A DNA stretch of 64,000 bases from Roseobacter sp. CCS2 (lineage in GTDB: Bacteria; Pseudomonadota; Alphaproteobacteria; Rhodobacterales; Rhodobacteraceae), in contig NZ_AAYB01000001.1 in NCBI RefSeq assembly GCF_000169435.1, forward strand, positions 62,001 to 126,000, written 5' to 3'. Below are positions 55,565 through 64,000 of the stretch, in pieces (the stretch's first letter is position 1; each line of letters begins with the position of its first letter). A program made the position numbers and the translations under genes. Below the pieces are notes generated by a model. The model was not told where the DNA came from, ran no database searches, and saw nothing but the letters and a program-made list of their open reading frames with translations.

Positions 55565-57364
55565 TTAGCCATCCATCTTCAACGCCGAAATAAACGCTTC
55601 CTGCGGGATATCCACTTTCCCGAATTGCCGCATCTTTTTCTTACCGGCCTTTTGCTTGTCCAGCAGCTTCCGTTTCCGCGTTGCGTCCCCGCCATAGCAT
55701 TTGGCCGTCACGTCTTTGCGCAGCGCGGACAGCGTCTCGCGGGCGATGACTTTGCCGCCGATGGCCGCTTGGATCGGGATTTTGAACATGTGGCGCGGGA
55801 TCAGGTCTTTGAGTTTTTCGACCATCGCCCGCCCGCGCATTTCTGCCCGGTCCCGGTGCACCATCATCGACAGCGCATCGACCGGTTCGTCGTTCACCAG
55901 CAAAGACATTTTGACAAGGTTATCGGTTTGGTAACCGGTCATCTGATAGTCAAAGGATGCATAGCCCTTGGTCACCGATTTCAGGCGGTCGTAGAAGTCA
56001 AAAACAACCTCGTTCAACGGAAGGTCATACACCACCATCGCCCGGCTGCCTGCATAGGTCAGGTCCTGCTGCACGCCGCGCCGGTCCTGGCACAGTTTCA
56101 GCACATCGCCGAGGTATTCATCAGGCACAAGGATCGTCGCCTTGATCCGCGGCTCTTCCAGGTGGTCCACATGCGTCATGTCGGGCATGTCGGCGGGGTT
56201 GTGCAGCTCAACCATTTCGCCGTCGCGCATGTAGACGTGATAGACGACCGACGGGGCGGTCGTGATCAGTTCGATATTATATTCACGCTCAATCCGGTCG
56301 CGGATGACTTCGAGGTGCAGCAGCCCAAGGAAACCGCAGCGGAAGCCGAAACCCAGCGCCGCTGACGTTTCCATTTCATTGCTGAAGGACGCGTCGTTGA
56401 GGGCGAGTTTTTCAATCGCATCGCGCAGATCTTCAAATTCGGAACTGTCCACCGGGAACAGTCCGCAGAACACCACCGGCTGCGCGGGCTTAAAGCCGGG
56501 CAGCGCGACCTCGGTCCCTTTGCGTTCCGATGTGATCGTGTCGCCGACCCGCGTGTCGCGCACCTGTTTGATGGAGGCGGTGATAAACCCAATCTCGCCC
56601 GGTCCCAGTTCGTCCACGTCCTGCATCTGGGGCCGGAACACGCCGATCTTGTCGATGCCGTGGATCGTCCCGTTGGACATGAATTTCACTTTGTCGTTCT
56701 TCTTCATGGTGCCGTCGATGATCCGCACCAGAACAATGACGCCGAGGTAGCTGTCGTACCAACTGTCGACCAGCATCGCCTTGAGCGGCGCATCGCGGTC
56801 GCCTTCGGGCGCGGGCAGCAGGTTGACGATGGCTTCCAGCGTGTCCTTGATCCCGATACCGGTCTTGGCCGACACCTGGATCGCGCCAGAGGCATCAATC
56901 CCGATCACGTCCTCGATCTGTTCCGCCACCCGGTCACATTCGGCCGCGGGCAGGTCAATCTTGTTCAGAACAGGCACGATTTCGTGATCCGCATCAATGG
57001 CTTGGTACACGTTCGCCAGCGTCTGCGCCTCGACCCCTTGGGTGCTGTCGACCACCAGCAAGGACCCTTCGACCGCGCGCATGGAGCGTGACACCTCATA
57101 GGCGAAATCAACGTGGCCGGGGGTGTCGATGAGGTTGAGGACGTAGTCCTGCCCGTTGTCGGCCTTGTAATCTATGCGCACGGTGTTCGCTTTGATCGTA
57201 ATCCCGCGTTCCCGCTCGATATCCATACTGTCCAGCAACTGCGCCTTCATATCGCGATCGGCCACCGTATTGGTGGACTGGATCAAGCGATCAGCCAGCG
57301 TTGATTTCCCGTGGTCAATATGCGCCACGATCGAGAAGTTACGGATATGCGAAAGGTCTGTCAT
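55565..57364 (-). CDS. lepA: Elongation factor 4 (LepA), back-translocating GTPase
   Basis: 599 residues, the standard length. The G1 loop is [10 protein letters not shown], followed by [16 protein letters not shown] (G3) and NKIDLP (G4). LepA-specific C-terminal regions include FEYNIELI-like segments and the CTD near [16 protein letters not shown]. It associates with ribosomes and the membrane and influences translation under stress. It stands alone, with no co-oriented partner nearby. Confidence 0.97.
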   Translation of the reverse strand: MTDLSHIRNFSIVAHIDHGKSTLADRLIQSTNTVADRDMKAQLLDSMDIERERGITIKANTVRIDYKADNGQDYVLNLIDTPGHVDFAYEVSRSMRAVEGSLLVVDSTQGVEAQTLANVYQAIDADHEIVPVLNKIDLPAAECDRVAEQIEDVIGIDASGAIQVSAKTGIGIKDTLEAIVNLLPAPEGDRDAPLKAMLVDSWYDSYLGVIVLVRIIDGTMKKNDKVKFMSNGTIHGIDKIGVFRPQMQDVDELGPGEIGFITASIKQVRDTRVGDTITSERKGTEVALPGFKPAQPVVFCGLFPVDSSEFEDLRDAIEKLALNDASFSNEMETSAALGFGFRCGFLGLLHLEVIRDRIEREYNIELITTAPSVVYHVYMRDGEMVELHNPADMPDMTHVDHLEEPRIKATILVPDEYLGDVLKLCQDRRGVQQDLTYAGSRAMVVYDLPLNEVVFDFYDRLKSVTKGYASFDYQMTGYQTDNLVKMSLLVNDEPVDALSMMVHRDRAEMRGRAMVEKLKDLIPRHMFKIPIQAAIGGKVIARETLSALRKDVTAKCYGGDATRKRKLLDKQKAGKKKMRQFGKVDIPQEAFISALKMDG

Positions 57365-57443
57365 AACAGGGATATGAGCGGGATTGCAGGGGCGGTCAAG
57401 TGGGATGGTGTCGCGGTCTTATTTCGCATTTGCCGACGCGGCT

Positions 57444-58997
57444 TTAGCGGTTGGCAATTCCGTCGTCCCAACCAGTGAGGTCCACCTGAACAGGCGTATA
57501 AAGCAAATCGGCAATACTGCCGTTCCGCTCGTATTGGCAAAGATCGCCTGCTTCTACTTCGCTAAATATTTGATCTAAGCTATCGCTCAGACCTGCCGCT
57601 TCATTGCAGTCTTGGTCGCGTCCATCACAGACTGCTTGCATCAAGCGCGCCAAGCGGATCGCGGGGCAATGCACCACGTGATGCAGCTCTTCCTCTGGCA
57701 GCGGTGTAATGTTGCCTGTCGACACACGTTGCAGGTACTTTCGATAACCTCCAGTCTTTTTGATCATCAGTGCCCGCAATGAGAGCATGCTGTGATCGCT
57801 GTAGACGATCGCATTGATGAGGTAGGGATCGTAACTAGACAAACTTTCAATGGTGTTGCCGCGACCAAGGAAAGTCGCTGCACTCTCCCAATTGGATGAA
57901 TCGTAGGGGCTGACCAAAATACTACGTTGCGCAAATATTCGGTTGCGTTCGCGGTCCGGTCTGATGGTTAGCTCGGCCAAAATGATGGTTTCGCGTTTGA
58001 TAATGCTCATATGATCTATATTGAGCGGATCATGCCGCAACTGTTCAGCCGCATTGGCCTGCAATCGCGCATCAAGCGCCACCATCAACGCCTCAGTCTC
58101 GTCATCGTTGCGAAAGTTCCATTTAAACCGCGACGCAGTACGGATATCCATAAATCCGGGTCGCGACATATATTCGATGAGAAAGCGCCGGTCGCCCTCA
58201 GCTTGCCGTGCCATTGCACGCCGCGCACGCGCCGGGTCTGTGAGAGGATGAAACACGCTATCAAGCAACCCGTCAGCATAATTTCTTGCAGCATCGCTGC
58301 GATCAAACTGGTGGATCATGTCGATCGCGCAAACGTCCGTCGTGTACCCCGTAACATCGACAACCTTTGCCGCAAATTCATCGCATAGCGGTAGAATAAC
58401 ACGGTATCCGCCCCCACCCCAGTTTGGCAGAGTTACGCTGAGCGCATAAGCGAGTGACTGGCGTGAAGGTGTGGCCTCCATCACATCCCGAAGCATTGTG
58501 TAAAAGGCCCTATTACTTAAAGGCTTCGTCGCAAGTTGCCCACGAAACACAACATCAGAGGCCGCCACATAATCAGGTGCTGCGTCATAGGCCTCACGCG
58601 CCAAAGCGACTGCAGCGACTTGCAGTTCGTGGAACGCGCGCAGGGCCTCCTGATGCGTGTCGCGGATAGATTTAGTGCCACGAATGGTCCATGAATTCTG
58701 CATTAATTGGGCAGATCTGAGTGCCATGGCGTAGGGTGAATCCGGATACTCTTCGCGCCACTTTACTGTAAACGCGATGATATCCGGATGCGTGACTGTC
58801 AGAACATCACTCAGCGCCCGCAGATCGTTATAGCTGATCTGACCGGTCAAAGAAGCCTGATGCGCCTGCGCAAACGCGGCTTCGACGCGCAGGACGTCGC
58901 CAGAATAGGCGTAGTTACGAATTTGTTCGGGCGTGGTTTGTGCCAAGAGTGCGCGAGAGGTCAGCAGTAAGATGGCAACTAAAAATGTAAGACGCAT
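57444..58997 (-). CDS. Secreted protein of unknown function
   Basis: 517 residues. A signal peptide (MRLTFLVAILLLTSRALLA) ends near QTTPEQ. The rest is helix-rich and looks repetitive (DVLRVEAAFAQAHQASL, then WREEYPDSPYAMALRSAQLM), in keeping with a TPR- or Sel1-like arrangement and possibly DUF4034, though I cannot confirm this. Cysteines appear in pairs near the C-terminus (VHCPAIRL, AVCDGRDQDC). It is a single gene between lepA and a divergent small exported protein gene. Confidence 0.7.
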   Translation of the reverse strand: MRLTFLVAILLLTSRALLAQTTPEQIRNYAYSGDVLRVEAAFAQAHQASLTGQISYNDLRALSDVLTVTHPDIIAFTVKWREEYPDSPYAMALRSAQLMQNSWTIRGTKSIRDTHQEALRAFHELQVAAVALAREAYDAAPDYVAASDVVFRGQLATKPLSNRAFYTMLRDVMEATPSRQSLAYALSVTLPNWGGGGYRVILPLCDEFAAKVVDVTGYTTDVCAIDMIHQFDRSDAARNYADGLLDSVFHPLTDPARARRAMARQAEGDRRFLIEYMSRPGFMDIRTASRFKWNFRNDDETEALMVALDARLQANAAEQLRHDPLNIDHMSIIKRETIILAELTIRPDRERNRIFAQRSILVSPYDSSNWESAATFLGRGNTIESLSSYDPYLINAIVYSDHSMLSLRALMIKKTGGYRKYLQRVSTGNITPLPEEELHHVVHCPAIRLARLMQAVCDGRDQDCNEAAGLSDSLDQIFSEVEAGDLCQYERNGSIADLLYTPVQVDLTGWDDGIANR

Positions 58998-59175
58998 ATA
59001 TTTATCTCTTTTCTCTGAAAGAAGATAATGCCGTCTTCCAAAAAATTACAAGTTGTCCTTGTGCTGCATCCCCGCCATTGCATCCACCCCCGCCCCCCGC
59101 CATACTCTGTCTTGTGGGGCATAACCTAACGTGGATCATCCGGGCAAACCCGGGGGCCGGGCAGAGGATAGGCGA

Positions 59176-59499
59176 ATGCGGTATTTGTTATTGGCGGGTG
59201 CTTTGGCATCAGCGGCGGCCTGTGGTGGCGGCAGAGGTGGTGCGACAGGCGATATCAGTCGTGCATGTTTAGAAGCCGATCGTCGGGCCGCTTCGCCTGC
59301 GCTATGCTCTTGCGTGCAGCAAGTCGCCAATCAATCCCTTTCAGGCAGCGATCAGGCGCGCGCTGTCACGTTCTTTGAAAACCCGCAACTTGCCCAAGAT
59401 ACGCGTCAGTCCGACCGCCGTGGTGATGAACGCTTTTGGGATCGCTACCGCGCCTTTACGGATCTCGCATCTGAGATATGTCAGCCAGTAGACGTGTAG
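59176..59499 (+). CDS. Small exported protein, possible lipoprotein
   Basis: 107 residues from ATG 59176 (MRYLLLAGALASAAAC). The hydrophobic start ends in Cys16, but the lipobox is weak (A-A-A-C). A glycine-rich linker follows, then a small cysteine-containing domain (ACLEADRRAASPALCSCVQQ). Function unknown. Its last 44 bases overlap the end of the convergent phosphatase gene. Confidence 0.65.
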   Translation: MRYLLLAGALASAAACGGGRGGATGDISRACLEADRRAASPALCSCVQQVANQSLSGSDQARAVTFFENPQLAQDTRQSDRRGDERFWDRYRAFTDLASEICQPVDV

Positions 59500-59884
59500 C
59501 AGCCACCGCGATGATATCCAGCGCGCCATCAAAATCACGCGTATAGTAAGGGTCGGGTACATCCGTATCGGCCATAAGCCGCACTGGTGTTGCATTCCCT
59601 GCCGGTCGCTGCCTTTCGATATCCGCTTTGTTTTGACGGTCCATCGCGATGATGAGGTCAAACTGCGCAAAGTCATCAGACGTGAACTGCCGCGCCCGCA
59701 ACCCGCTCAGGTCGATCCCGCGCAGGCGCGCTGCCATTTGCATCGGCTGATAAGGCGCGTCCCCCACATGCCAGCCGCCTGTTCCCGCGCTATCAAGCGT
59801 CAAATCGGGTGCGAGGTTGCGCATCACCCCTTCTGCCGCAGGCGACCGACAGATATTGCCAAGACACACAAAGATCACCCGCAT
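59456..59884 (-). CDS. Low-molecular-weight protein-tyrosine phosphatase
   Basis: 142 residues from ATG 59884 (MRVIFVCLGNICRSP). The P-loop CLGNICRS (Cys nucleophile and Arg) and the catalytic Asp in the VPDPYYTRDFD segment are both present. Typical roles are dephosphorylation of tyrosine-phosphorylated proteins, often capsular biosynthesis kinases, though none is nearby. The frame extends to 60373 but only this start gives the family length. The start overlaps the stop of the upstream membrane protein (ATGA). Confidence 0.93.
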   Translation of the reverse strand: MRVIFVCLGNICRSPAAEGVMRNLAPDLTLDSAGTGGWHVGDAPYQPMQMAARLRGIDLSGLRARQFTSDDFAQFDLIIAMDRQNKADIERQRPAGNATPVRLMADTDVPDPYYTRDFDGALDIIAVAATRLLADISQMRDP

Positions 59885-60315
59885 CAGCGCAACACCCCGC
59901 GCCGCGTCATAGCGCGCGCATAAATCCACAACAGAAAAAGAACCACGGGGATCGCGACGGTAAAGGCGATGGCCGCTGTGCCAGCAGCTGCAACCATATG
60001 GCCTCCGTCCGCAATGCCGTAGGTGTAGACAGATGATCCGATCAGCCCCAAAAGCGACAACGCAAAAGCCGGGCCTGCGAACCGAGACCGCAACAACAAC
60101 AGGACCGACCCGATCACGGAAAACCAAACGCCAACGGCCCATGTCACCCCGAACCACATTGGCGCATCTTGCAACATCGCAAGCCGTTCCGGGGGTTGGG
60201 CTGCCATATATGCGGCGGCATTTGCACGTGTCATCACATAGTCGATTGCACCGCCCGCGTTCCACAACAGCGATAAACCCCCGACGATCCAAAGGTGAAT
60301 AGGTGTTTTGTGCAT
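59884..60315 (-). CDS. Hypothetical membrane protein
   Basis: 143 residues with four hydrophobic helices (WIVGGLSLLWNAGGAIDYVM, WAVGVWFSVIGSVLLLL, PAFALSLLGLIGSSVYTYG, AAIAFTVAIPVVLFLLWIYA). No family assigned with confidence. It overlaps the phosphatase start by one base of its stop and is divergent from the sirtuin gene at 60426. Confidence 0.7.
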   Translation of the reverse strand: MHKTPIHLWIVGGLSLLWNAGGAIDYVMTRANAAAYMAAQPPERLAMLQDAPMWFGVTWAVGVWFSVIGSVLLLLRSRFAGPAFALSLLGLIGSSVYTYGIADGGHMVAAAGTAAIAFTVAIPVVLFLLWIYARAMTRRGVLR

Positions 60316-60425
60316 GCGTGTCCCTCCCCCACATTATTGACATTACCTTAGCCGATCCAGGCCATGCGACCAAACAGGCCGCAAATGACTTGCTGATATG
60401 GGGCGTGTGCGGTCAGACTGGCATC

Positions 60426-61097
60426 ATGAAAATTGCAATTCTCACCGGCGCCGGCGTTTCGGCGGAAAGCGGGCTTGGTACCTTTCGTGACAAGGACGGG
60501 CTGTGGACGAAGTACGACCTAAACGACGTTGCAACCCCCGAAGGATTTGCGCGCAATCCCGCGCTTGTGCATGACTTTTACAACGCCCGGCGCGCGAATT
60601 GTGTTGATGCCACACCAAACGCCGCACATGACGCCTTGGCGCAGCTAGCAGAAAGCGCGCATGAGGTGGCGCTGATCACGCAGAACGTGGATGATTTGCA
60701 CAGTCGCGCAGGCTGTCTTGACGTCATCCACATGCATGGCCAACTGCGACGTGCGCTTTGTGCGCAGTGCGATGCGCGGTGGGATGCGCCGCTGGTGATG
60801 CATCCTGATGATCCTTGTCCGTTCTGCGCGCAAGCCACGATCCGTCCTGATATCGTTTGGTTCGGTGAGGTTCCCTATCACATGGACAAGATTGCCCAAG
60901 CCGTAGAGGACGCCGCACTTTTCGTCGCGATTGGCACATCGGCAGAGGTTTACCCCGCCGCCGGTCTGGTTGAACTGGCGCGCGGCAAGACGCTTGAGAT
61001 TAATCTTGAACCCTCGGCCCGCGCCAATGCGTTTGACGAACATCGCTTTGGACCGGCGACCGAGGTTGTGCCTGCTTGGGTGGCTGCATTGCTCTGA
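60426..61097 (+). CDS. cobB: NAD-dependent protein deacylase (sirtuin, CobB-like)
   Basis: 223 residues from ATG 60426 (MKIAILTGAGVSAESG). NAD-binding GAGVSAESGLGTFRDKDGLW, catalytic HMHGQL and zinc ligands CAQC and CPFC are seen. FYNARR carries a Y-x-x-R pair as found in class III sirtuins that remove succinyl and malonyl groups, so desuccinylase activity is likely. It leads to meaB after 39 bases, in the same direction. Acyl-CoA metabolism is a plausible source of the acyl groups removed. Confidence 0.9.
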   Translation: MKIAILTGAGVSAESGLGTFRDKDGLWTKYDLNDVATPEGFARNPALVHDFYNARRANCVDATPNAAHDALAQLAESAHEVALITQNVDDLHSRAGCLDVIHMHGQLRRALCAQCDARWDAPLVMHPDDPCPFCAQATIRPDIVWFGEVPYHMDKIAQAVEDAALFVAIGTSAEVYPAAGLVELARGKTLEINLEPSARANAFDEHRFGPATEVVPAWVAALL

Positions 61098-61136
61098 GGG
61101 CTGGACCTTTGGCCTCTGCCCGATAAGAAGGTGTGC

Positions 61137-62132
61137 ATGAACAAGACGACGGATATCAAGGCGCTGGCCGCTGGTGTGCAATCGGGTGACCGCAGGGCAC
61201 TGGCGCGGGCGATTACCCTGGTGGAAAGCGGGCGGGCCGATCACCGCACCGATGCGCTGGCCCTGCTGGACACCGTCAGTACACAAAGGCAAGCGCTGCG
61301 CATTGGTCTGTCAGGCACACCCGGGGTCGGGAAATCGACCTTTATCGAAAGCTTTGGTCTGATGCTGACAGGCATGGGCAAACGGGTTGCTGTTTTGGCG
61401 GTTGATCCATCATCCGCGCGGTCGGGCGGCTCTATTCTGGGCGACAAGACCCGGATGGATCACCTTGCCCGTGATCCCAACGCCTTCATCCGGCCATCAC
61501 CCAGCCAGACCCAACTTGGCGGTGTCGCGCGGCGATCACGCGAAGCGGTGGCGCTGTGCGAAGCGGCAGGGTTTGATGTTGTCCTGATTGAAACGGTGGG
61601 TGTCGGACAATCCGAAACCGTGGTTGCGCAAATGGCGGATTTGTTCGTTCTGCTGTTGGCACCCGCTGGCGGCGATGAATTGCAAGGTGTGAAGCGCGGC
61701 ATCATGGAGATCGCAGATCTGATCTTGGTCAATAAGGCTGACGGTGATCTGAAGGCCCAGGCCACACGCACCTGCGCTGACTATGCGGGGGCGCTGCGGC
61801 TGCTTCGCAAACGCGCGCAGGACCCTGATGGGTTTCCCAAGGCACTGACCATCTCGGCGCTGGAAGCAGAAGGATTGCAAACCGCTTGGGACGAGATGGA
61901 AACACTGACCCAATGGCGGCGCCAACAAGGTATTTGGGATGCCAACCGCCAAGCGCAGGCAAACTACTGGTTTGGCGAAGATGTGCGCAACGGATTACTT
62001 GCGCTTTTGCTGGATGATCAGCAGACGGCCGAACGCATGAGGGCAGCACAGGCTAAGGTAAAATCCGGTGATGTTACACCGGCGGCGGCGGCCGAAGATG
62101 TACTACGGCCACTCAAGGATCGGTTGCAGTAA
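61137..62132 (+). CDS. meaB: Methylmalonyl-CoA mutase-associated GTPase
   Basis: 331 residues from ATG 61137, with AGAAG upstream. The P-loop is GTPGVGKSTF and the following VDPSSARSGGSILGDKTRM, ETVGVGQSE and VNKAD motifs are diagnostic of MeaB/ArgK. It protects and loads the cobalamin cofactor of methylmalonyl-CoA mutase, linking propionyl-CoA to succinyl-CoA. The mutase genes are not in this window, though prpE is at 46911. The next gene begins one base after its stop. Confidence 0.93.
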   Translation: MNKTTDIKALAAGVQSGDRRALARAITLVESGRADHRTDALALLDTVSTQRQALRIGLSGTPGVGKSTFIESFGLMLTGMGKRVAVLAVDPSSARSGGSILGDKTRMDHLARDPNAFIRPSPSQTQLGGVARRSREAVALCEAAGFDVVLIETVGVGQSETVVAQMADLFVLLLAPAGGDELQGVKRGIMEIADLILVNKADGDLKAQATRTCADYAGALRLLRKRAQDPDGFPKALTISALEAEGLQTAWDEMETLTQWRRQQGIWDANRQAQANYWFGEDVRNGLLALLLDDQQTAERMRAAQAKVKSGDVTPAAAAEDVLRPLKDRLQ

Positions 62133-62780
62133 ATGCGACAGCGCGCACTAACCGATGGCATGTTATGGCTGCGTCACGCACTGCGGGACGGTGAGCTGTC
62201 ATCTTTGGATCAGATCAGCACATCGGCCAATATGCCCGGCAGCCGCAAACAACTGGATAATCCAACCAGCACGGCGCTTTCATCCGTCACCGGGCATATC
62301 AGAGGCCTCGACCAAAGGATGTCCCCGGTTCGTCTCGTTGCTTTTGACAAGACGGCAACATCAAACTGGGGTCTGCCTTGGCATCAAGACAGGGTAATTG
62401 CTGTAAATCAAAAGCATGATGTCCCCGGCTACGGAAACTGGTCATGCAAGAAAGGCGTCTGGCATTGTGAACCGCCCGTGTCGCTTCTTAAAGAGATGCT
62501 GTTCGTACGTGTGCACCTTGATGACACCAGTGAAGAAGACGGGGCCATGGAAATCGCGCTGGGCAGTCATCGTGACGGCAAAGTGATGGCCGATCAATCA
62601 CAGGCTGTCGCTGATCGGTATCCCAAACATGTATGCCCAGCACAGCGGGGTGATATCCTGATCCTTGATATGCTGACATTGCATCGCTCTTTACCTGCAA
62701 CGGTGCCATCGACCCGCAGGACGTTGCGCATTGATTATGCAGCGGTGGATTTACCGCCGCCGCTTGCGTGGCCCGAATGA
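62133..62780 (+). CDS. Phytanoyl-CoA dioxygenase (PhyH) family protein
   Basis: 215 residues. The iron ligands of Fe(II)/2-oxoglutarate oxygenases are seen as HQD in WGLPWHQDRVIA and the distal His in LDMLTLHRSLPAT, with an arginine further on for 2-oxoglutarate. Starts directly after meaB, so probably co-transcribed. The substrate is unknown; members hydroxylate fatty acyl, amino-acid or ectoine-like substrates. The length is short for human PhyH but common in bacteria. Confidence 0.82.
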   Translation: MRQRALTDGMLWLRHALRDGELSSLDQISTSANMPGSRKQLDNPTSTALSSVTGHIRGLDQRMSPVRLVAFDKTATSNWGLPWHQDRVIAVNQKHDVPGYGNWSCKKGVWHCEPPVSLLKEMLFVRVHLDDTSEEDGAMEIALGSHRDGKVMADQSQAVADRYPKHVCPAQRGDILILDMLTLHRSLPATVPSTRRTLRIDYAAVDLPPPLAWPE

Positions 62781-62935
62781 TTGATTTCAGCGCCCAAACC
62801 GGGTTGACGGGATCAAGGAATCCGCCTATCTCGCGCTGATCTTATATACGACCCTGCGGATGCGGGGTTTAACCCCGTATCACCGGATACCCCGCCAACC
62901 GGGTGGGTGCTGTCCCAAGGACAAGGAAAACGCTC

Positions 62936-63220
62936 ATGTCGCGCCGTTGCGAACTGACTGGAAAAGGCCCAATGTCTGGCAACAATGTCAGCCACGCCAA
63001 GAACCGTACCCGCCGCCGCTTTTTGCCAAACCTGCAGGACGTGACGTTGCAATCCGACACGCTGGGCCGGTCTTTCAAATTCAAGATCTCTAACGCGGCA
63101 CTGCGCACTGTTGACCACCGCGGTGGTCTGGATGCGTTCATGGCGAAAGCCAAGGATGCTGAACTGTCCGACAATGCGCTGAAGGTCAAAAAAGAAATCG
63201 CCAAGGCGACTGCAGCCTAA
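62936..63220 (+). CDS. rpmB: 50S ribosomal protein L28
   Basis: 94 residues from ATG 62936 ([21 protein letters not shown]). It is the whole L28 protein, with the family's [12 protein letters not shown] segment. It lies alone, with a strong terminator downstream; rpmG is not next to it. AAGGACAAGG is upstream. Confidence 0.97.
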   Translation: MSRRCELTGKGPMSGNNVSHAKNRTRRRFLPNLQDVTLQSDTLGRSFKFKISNAALRTVDHRGGLDAFMAKAKDAELSDNALKVKKEIAKATAA

Positions 63221-63243
63221 GCTATTCGCTTTTTGGATTTTGA

Positions 63244-63278
63244 AACCCGGTTGCTGATTGCAGCCGGGTTTTGCTTTT
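63244..63278 (+). terminator. Rho-independent terminator of rpmB
   Basis: AACCCGGTTGC (63244-63254) pairs with GCAGCCGGGTT (63260-63270) with one G-T pair and a five-base loop. A T-rich tail (TTTTGCTTTT) follows. It begins 24 bases after the rpmB stop. Confidence 0.88.
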
Positions 63279-63284
63279 GGGGGT

Positions 63285-63372
63285 GGTGGGTTGAAACCCA
63301 CCTTACAAACCCGCACCGATGGCAGTTGAAGGCAAACCCGGTGATTTGTCGTAAGGTGGGTCTTGACCCACC
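63285..63372. repeat. Palindromic repeat doublet (REP/MITE-like)
   Basis: GGTGGGTT-ga-AACCCACC (63285-63302) and GGTGGGTC-tt-GACCCACC (63355-63372) are two perfect 8-bp dyads. Their flanks CCCACCTTAC (63297-63306) and GTAAGGTGGG (63351-63360) form an inverted repeat spanning the intervening segment. This is the layout of a paired repetitive extragenic palindrome or a tiny non-autonomous element. It has no coding capacity. Confidence 0.7.
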
Positions 63373-63399
63373 CCTGCCCCGTCGCTGACACAGGGCATC

Positions 63400-64000
63400 A
63401 TGATCGCCCTGCCAATTGACCCTATCTTACCCGCACTGACCGCAGCCCTCGCTGATGCAGGCCGTGCCGTTTTACAAGCCCCACCCGGTGCAGGCAAAAC
63501 GACCCGCGTGCCGTTGGCCATGCTTGAGGCGGGGTTGACCGAGGGCAAGATCATCATGCTCGAACCCCGCCGCCTTGCAGCCCGTGCGGCCGCCGAACGT
63601 TTGGCCGAAGGTCTGGGTGAGGCGCCGGGAAAAACCGTCGGTTACCGCATGCGGGGCGACAGTAAGCCCGGTCACCGGATTGAAGTCGTGACCGAAGGCA
63701 TTCTGACCCGCATGATCCAGTCTGACCCTGAACTGTCTGGGGTTGGCGCTGTGATCTTTGATGAATTTCACGAACGCTCCCTCAATGCTGATCTTGGTCT
63801 CGCTTTCGCTTGGGAAAGCCGGGCAGTTTTACGCCCTGATCTAATTATTCTGGTTATGTCAGCCACGCTGGATGCAGCGCCGGTCGCAGCGATGCTTGAT
63901 CATGCGCCGGTTATCACCTCCGAAGGGCGCGCCTTTCCGGTCACAACGCATTTTCTGGACCGGGCCATGCCCAAAACCCAACGACTAGAGGCCGCAACCG
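63400..64000 (+). CDS. hrpB: ATP-dependent helicase HrpB (partial, runs off the right edge)
   Basis: About 200 residues of the N-terminus are present from ATG 63400 (MIALPIDPILPAL). Walker A is APPGAGKTTRVP, motif Ia is LEPRRLAARAAAERLA, the DEAH-type motif is DEFHERS, and motif III is MSATLD. HrpB is a DEAH/RHA family helicase of about 800 residues whose bacterial role is poorly known. No stop interrupts the frame up to the window edge. Confidence 0.92.
   Translation, partial: MIALPIDPILPALTAALADAGRAVLQAPPGAGKTTRVPLAMLEAGLTEGKIIMLEPRRLAARAAAERLAEGLGEAPGKTVGYRMRGDSKPGHRIEVVTEGILTRMIQSDPELSGVGAVIFDEFHERSLNADLGLAFAWESRAVLRPDLIILVMSATLDAAPVAAMLDHAPVITSEGRAFPVTTHFLDRAMPKTQRLEAAT

Noticed and set aside
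59456-60373. 305-codon reading of the phosphatase with long N-terminal extension
   Set aside because: The extension is out of keeping with the family length and overlaps a clear membrane-protein gene; ATG 59884 fits the P-loop position.

Overview
The window looks like ordinary chromosome from a marine alphaproteobacterium of the family Rhodobacteraceae (Roseobacter group). The support is gene content: a DmdC-like acyl-CoA dehydrogenase behind a MerR-type regulator, a DUF952-pyrD pair, glycerol and glycerol-3-phosphate ABC operons, a PTA-fused malic enzyme, MeaB and PrpE. Overlapping ATGA gene junctions and moderately GC-rich coding sequence agree. Genus cannot be fixed from the sequence alone. 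I see no integrase, phage, insertion sequence, CRISPR array or toxin-antitoxin island. Two genes are broken by frameshifts.

Layout. 1-39: probable 5' end of soxB, minus strand. 450-3446: three Tad-pilus-type genes (one TadG-like with a vWA domain, two TadE-like). 3443-9090: small membrane protein, TetR regulator with its operator, lipoprotein, homoserine dehydrogenase, GlpX, and a frameshifted recJ. 9165-9239: tRNA-Glu. 9281-13440: ugpBAEC, minus strand, behind a possible Pho box. 13660-15174: a BlaI-type repressor and a frameshifted BlaR1-type M56 peptidase. 15239-21147: glpVSTPQU glycerol ABC operon, minus strand. 21538-26874: UshA-like 5'-nucleotidase, DUF952, pyrD, a MATE transporter and two PaaI-type thioesterases. 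27010-34599: two paralogous MerR regulators and a beta-oxidation cluster (acyl-CoA dehydrogenase, GST, thiolase, NTF2-like protein, FadB-type enzyme). 34778-38515: DMT exporter, acyl-CoA ligase, and a membrane protein resembling an inactive M48 protease. 38519-43004: nucleoside salvage operon cdd-deoA-deoB-add-upp. 43121-49940: DUF3072, glyoxalase/double-cupin protein, maeB, prpE, CIA30 and a BLUF photoreceptor. 50009-57364: nadK, glyA, hydrolase, entericidin, PhnA-like protein, methyltransferase and lepA. 57444-64000: secreted protein of unknown function, LMW-PTP, sirtuin, meaB, PhyH dioxygenase, rpmB, a palindromic repeat doublet and the start of hrpB.

Themes. The centre of the window handles glycerol and phospho-glycerol uptake and fatty-acid oxidation. 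PrpE, MaeB and MeaB suit propionate/acetate carbon entering through methylmalonyl-CoA and malate. The most notable observations are the complementary degeneracy of the two glycerol-transporter ATPases, the frameshift cluster in recJ, the frameshifted orphan blaIR pair, strong palindromes upstream of maeB, and the tandem MerR paralogs with different operators. I found no clear-cut new defence or biosynthetic system.
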